A DNA stretch of 64,000 bases, from NCBI RefSeq assembly GCF_030823405.1, contig NZ_JAUSXC010000001.1, positions 4,137,001 through 4,201,000 of the forward strand, read 5' to 3'. A model generated the notes under the pieces. It made no database searches, was not told the DNA's origin, and saw nothing but the letters and a program-made list of their open reading frames with translations. Below are positions 63,530 through 64,000 of this stretch, in pieces. Within the stretch, counting starts at the first letter, position 1. Each line of letters starts with the position of its first letter. This DNA is from Chryseobacterium ginsenosidimutans (GTDB lineage Bacteria > Bacteroidota > Bacteroidia > Flavobacteriales > Weeksellaceae). A program made the translations under genes and the position numbers.

Positions 63530-63751
63530 ATGAAAAATTTAAAAAATGTAAAAGGCGCAAAAATGCTTACAAGAAATGACCAAAAAGCAATTGTTGGTGG
63601 ATTCAATCAATGTGGCGCACCATGGTTACCAAATCAAGGATGCGGACCAAACCAATGCTGTATAGGAAGTGCTTGTCATCCTATTTCAGATGCCGGTGAA
63701 AAATGGGGATTATGTAATCCACCTGTCGAGCCACCATGTTGTGAAGAATAA
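63530..63751 (+). CDS. Cysteine-rich GG-leader peptide, 73 aa
   Basis: The leader MKNLKNVKGAKMLTRNDQKA ends IVGG (cleavage expected after residue 24). The 49-residue core has eight Cys in the order C-x9-C-x4-CC-x4-C-x12-C-x7-CC, with motifs PNQGCGPNQCCIGSACHP. The C-x(n)-C-x(n)-CC-x(n)-C-x(n)-C order is that of inhibitor-cystine-knot (knottin) peptides. No exporter or modifying enzyme is adjacent. A secreted, disulfide-rich bacteriocin-like peptide is likely; its activity is unknown. Confidence 0.7.
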   Translation: MKNLKNVKGAKMLTRNDQKAIVGGFNQCGAPWLPNQGCGPNQCCIGSACHPISDAGEKWGLCNPPVEPPCCEE

Positions 63752-63806
63752 ATATTGACAGTTTTATGATAACTGAGTATATAAATCAGTTATAAAACTT
63801 ATTTCG

Positions 63807-63870
63807 AATCCTTCTTTTCAGATGTTTATTATAATAAATGTAGAAAAGAAGGATTTTCTACATTTTAACT
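63807..63870 (+). terminator. Terminator after the cysteine-rich peptide gene
   Basis: AATCCTTCTTTTC and GAAAAGAAGGATT form a perfect 13-bp stem with a 23-nt loop, followed by TTCTACATTTT. Confidence 0.7.
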
Positions 63871-63925
63871 TTAAATAAATATTTAATATAAGCGTAATTT
63901 TGCAGGATAAATTGAAAAAGCATAA

Positions 63926-64000
63926 ATGTTCGAATTCAAAACCATAGAAAAACCCATAGAAAACACTCTACTAAAAGAAAAAGGAAGCAAGTTTATCGGA
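63926..64000 (+). CDS. YigZ/IMPACT family protein, 5' end only
   Basis: The first 25 codons are inside the window: MFEFKTIEKPIENTLLKEKG then SKFIG. This is the usual N-terminus of Bacteroidota YigZ (IMPACT) proteins, whose E-x-L-x-x-K-x-S-K-F-I/F-G pattern is clear. The rest lies beyond the edge. Function of the family is not settled (possible RNA/ribosome-related protein). Confidence 0.75.
   Translation, partial: MFEFKTIEKPIENTLLKEKGSKFIG

Noticed and set aside
1..64000. CRISPR arrays, rRNA genes, prophage and integrative-element genes
   Set aside because: No regularly spaced identical repeats with unique spacers, no rRNA-like stretch, and no integrase, capsid or conjugation genes were seen.

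Overview
The window looks like a chromosomal segment of a Bacteroidota (Flavobacteriia) bacterium, most likely Chryseobacterium or a close relative. The support is a low G+C composition, a SusC/SusD pair, a Bacteroidota-type T6SS tube protein (TssD), a type IX secretion sorting domain on a secreted nuclease, GG-leader peptides starting MKNLKK/MKNLKN, and TAnnTTTG-type promoter boxes. The genus is inferred from gene content and style; no database was searched.

Region 1 (1-12.8 kb, minus strand) is an accessory type VI secretion (T6SSiii) operon read from tssD leftwards. In order it holds tssD, vgrG/tssI, a 56-aa protein, a DUF2931 lipoprotein, a DUF2235 alpha/beta-hydrolase (Tle1-like lipase effector candidate), a LysM protein, a secreted protein, a DUF4280 PAAR-like protein, a 982-aa OmpA-domain protein, a WG-repeat lipoprotein, and a further lipoprotein that is frameshifted and runs off the window. 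No baseplate, sheath or membrane-complex genes are seen, so this is an effector cargo module.

Region 2 (13-18.5 kb) starts with a LacI-family regulator and then becomes an eroded, repeat-rich stretch. It has three copies of a ~190-bp element with long inverted ends (two of them bracket a DUF559 nuclease gene), a degenerate 21-bp tandem array, a decayed lipoprotein gene, a broken REP-associated transposase gene and a small GG-leader peptide.

Region 3 (18.5-51.6 kb) is a complete pectin utilisation locus. The minus-strand operon kduI-kduD-uxaC-kdgK-eda-exuT-uxaB-uxaA takes galacturonate and unsaturated uronates to pyruvate and glyceraldehyde-3-phosphate. The divergent plus-strand operon encodes SusC/SusD uptake, two pectin methylesterases, two PL1 pectate lyases, GH105, GH43, GH28, two CE12 acetylesterases, two other esterases, KdgF and GH95. 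A convergent PL10 lyase closes the locus. Four near-identical palindromes (TGCAAnCGATTGCA type) lie upstream of kduI, susC, the second PL1 gene and the PL10 gene. They are the likely operators of the LacI-type regulator.

Region 4 (52-64 kb) is mostly housekeeping: a large VIT/VWA protein with an embedded SusC-like plug segment, tRNA-CAT, methylmalonyl-CoA epimerase, rbfA, a LolC/E-type permease, a T9SS-exported endonuclease I, aroE, a DUF349 coiled-coil protein, ribD, a cysteine-rich GG-leader peptide with a knottin-like cysteine order, and the start of a YigZ/IMPACT gene. Dispersed intergenic repeats (a CGCAAAG family and a TTGTCATT palindrome) sit between genes of the pectin locus.
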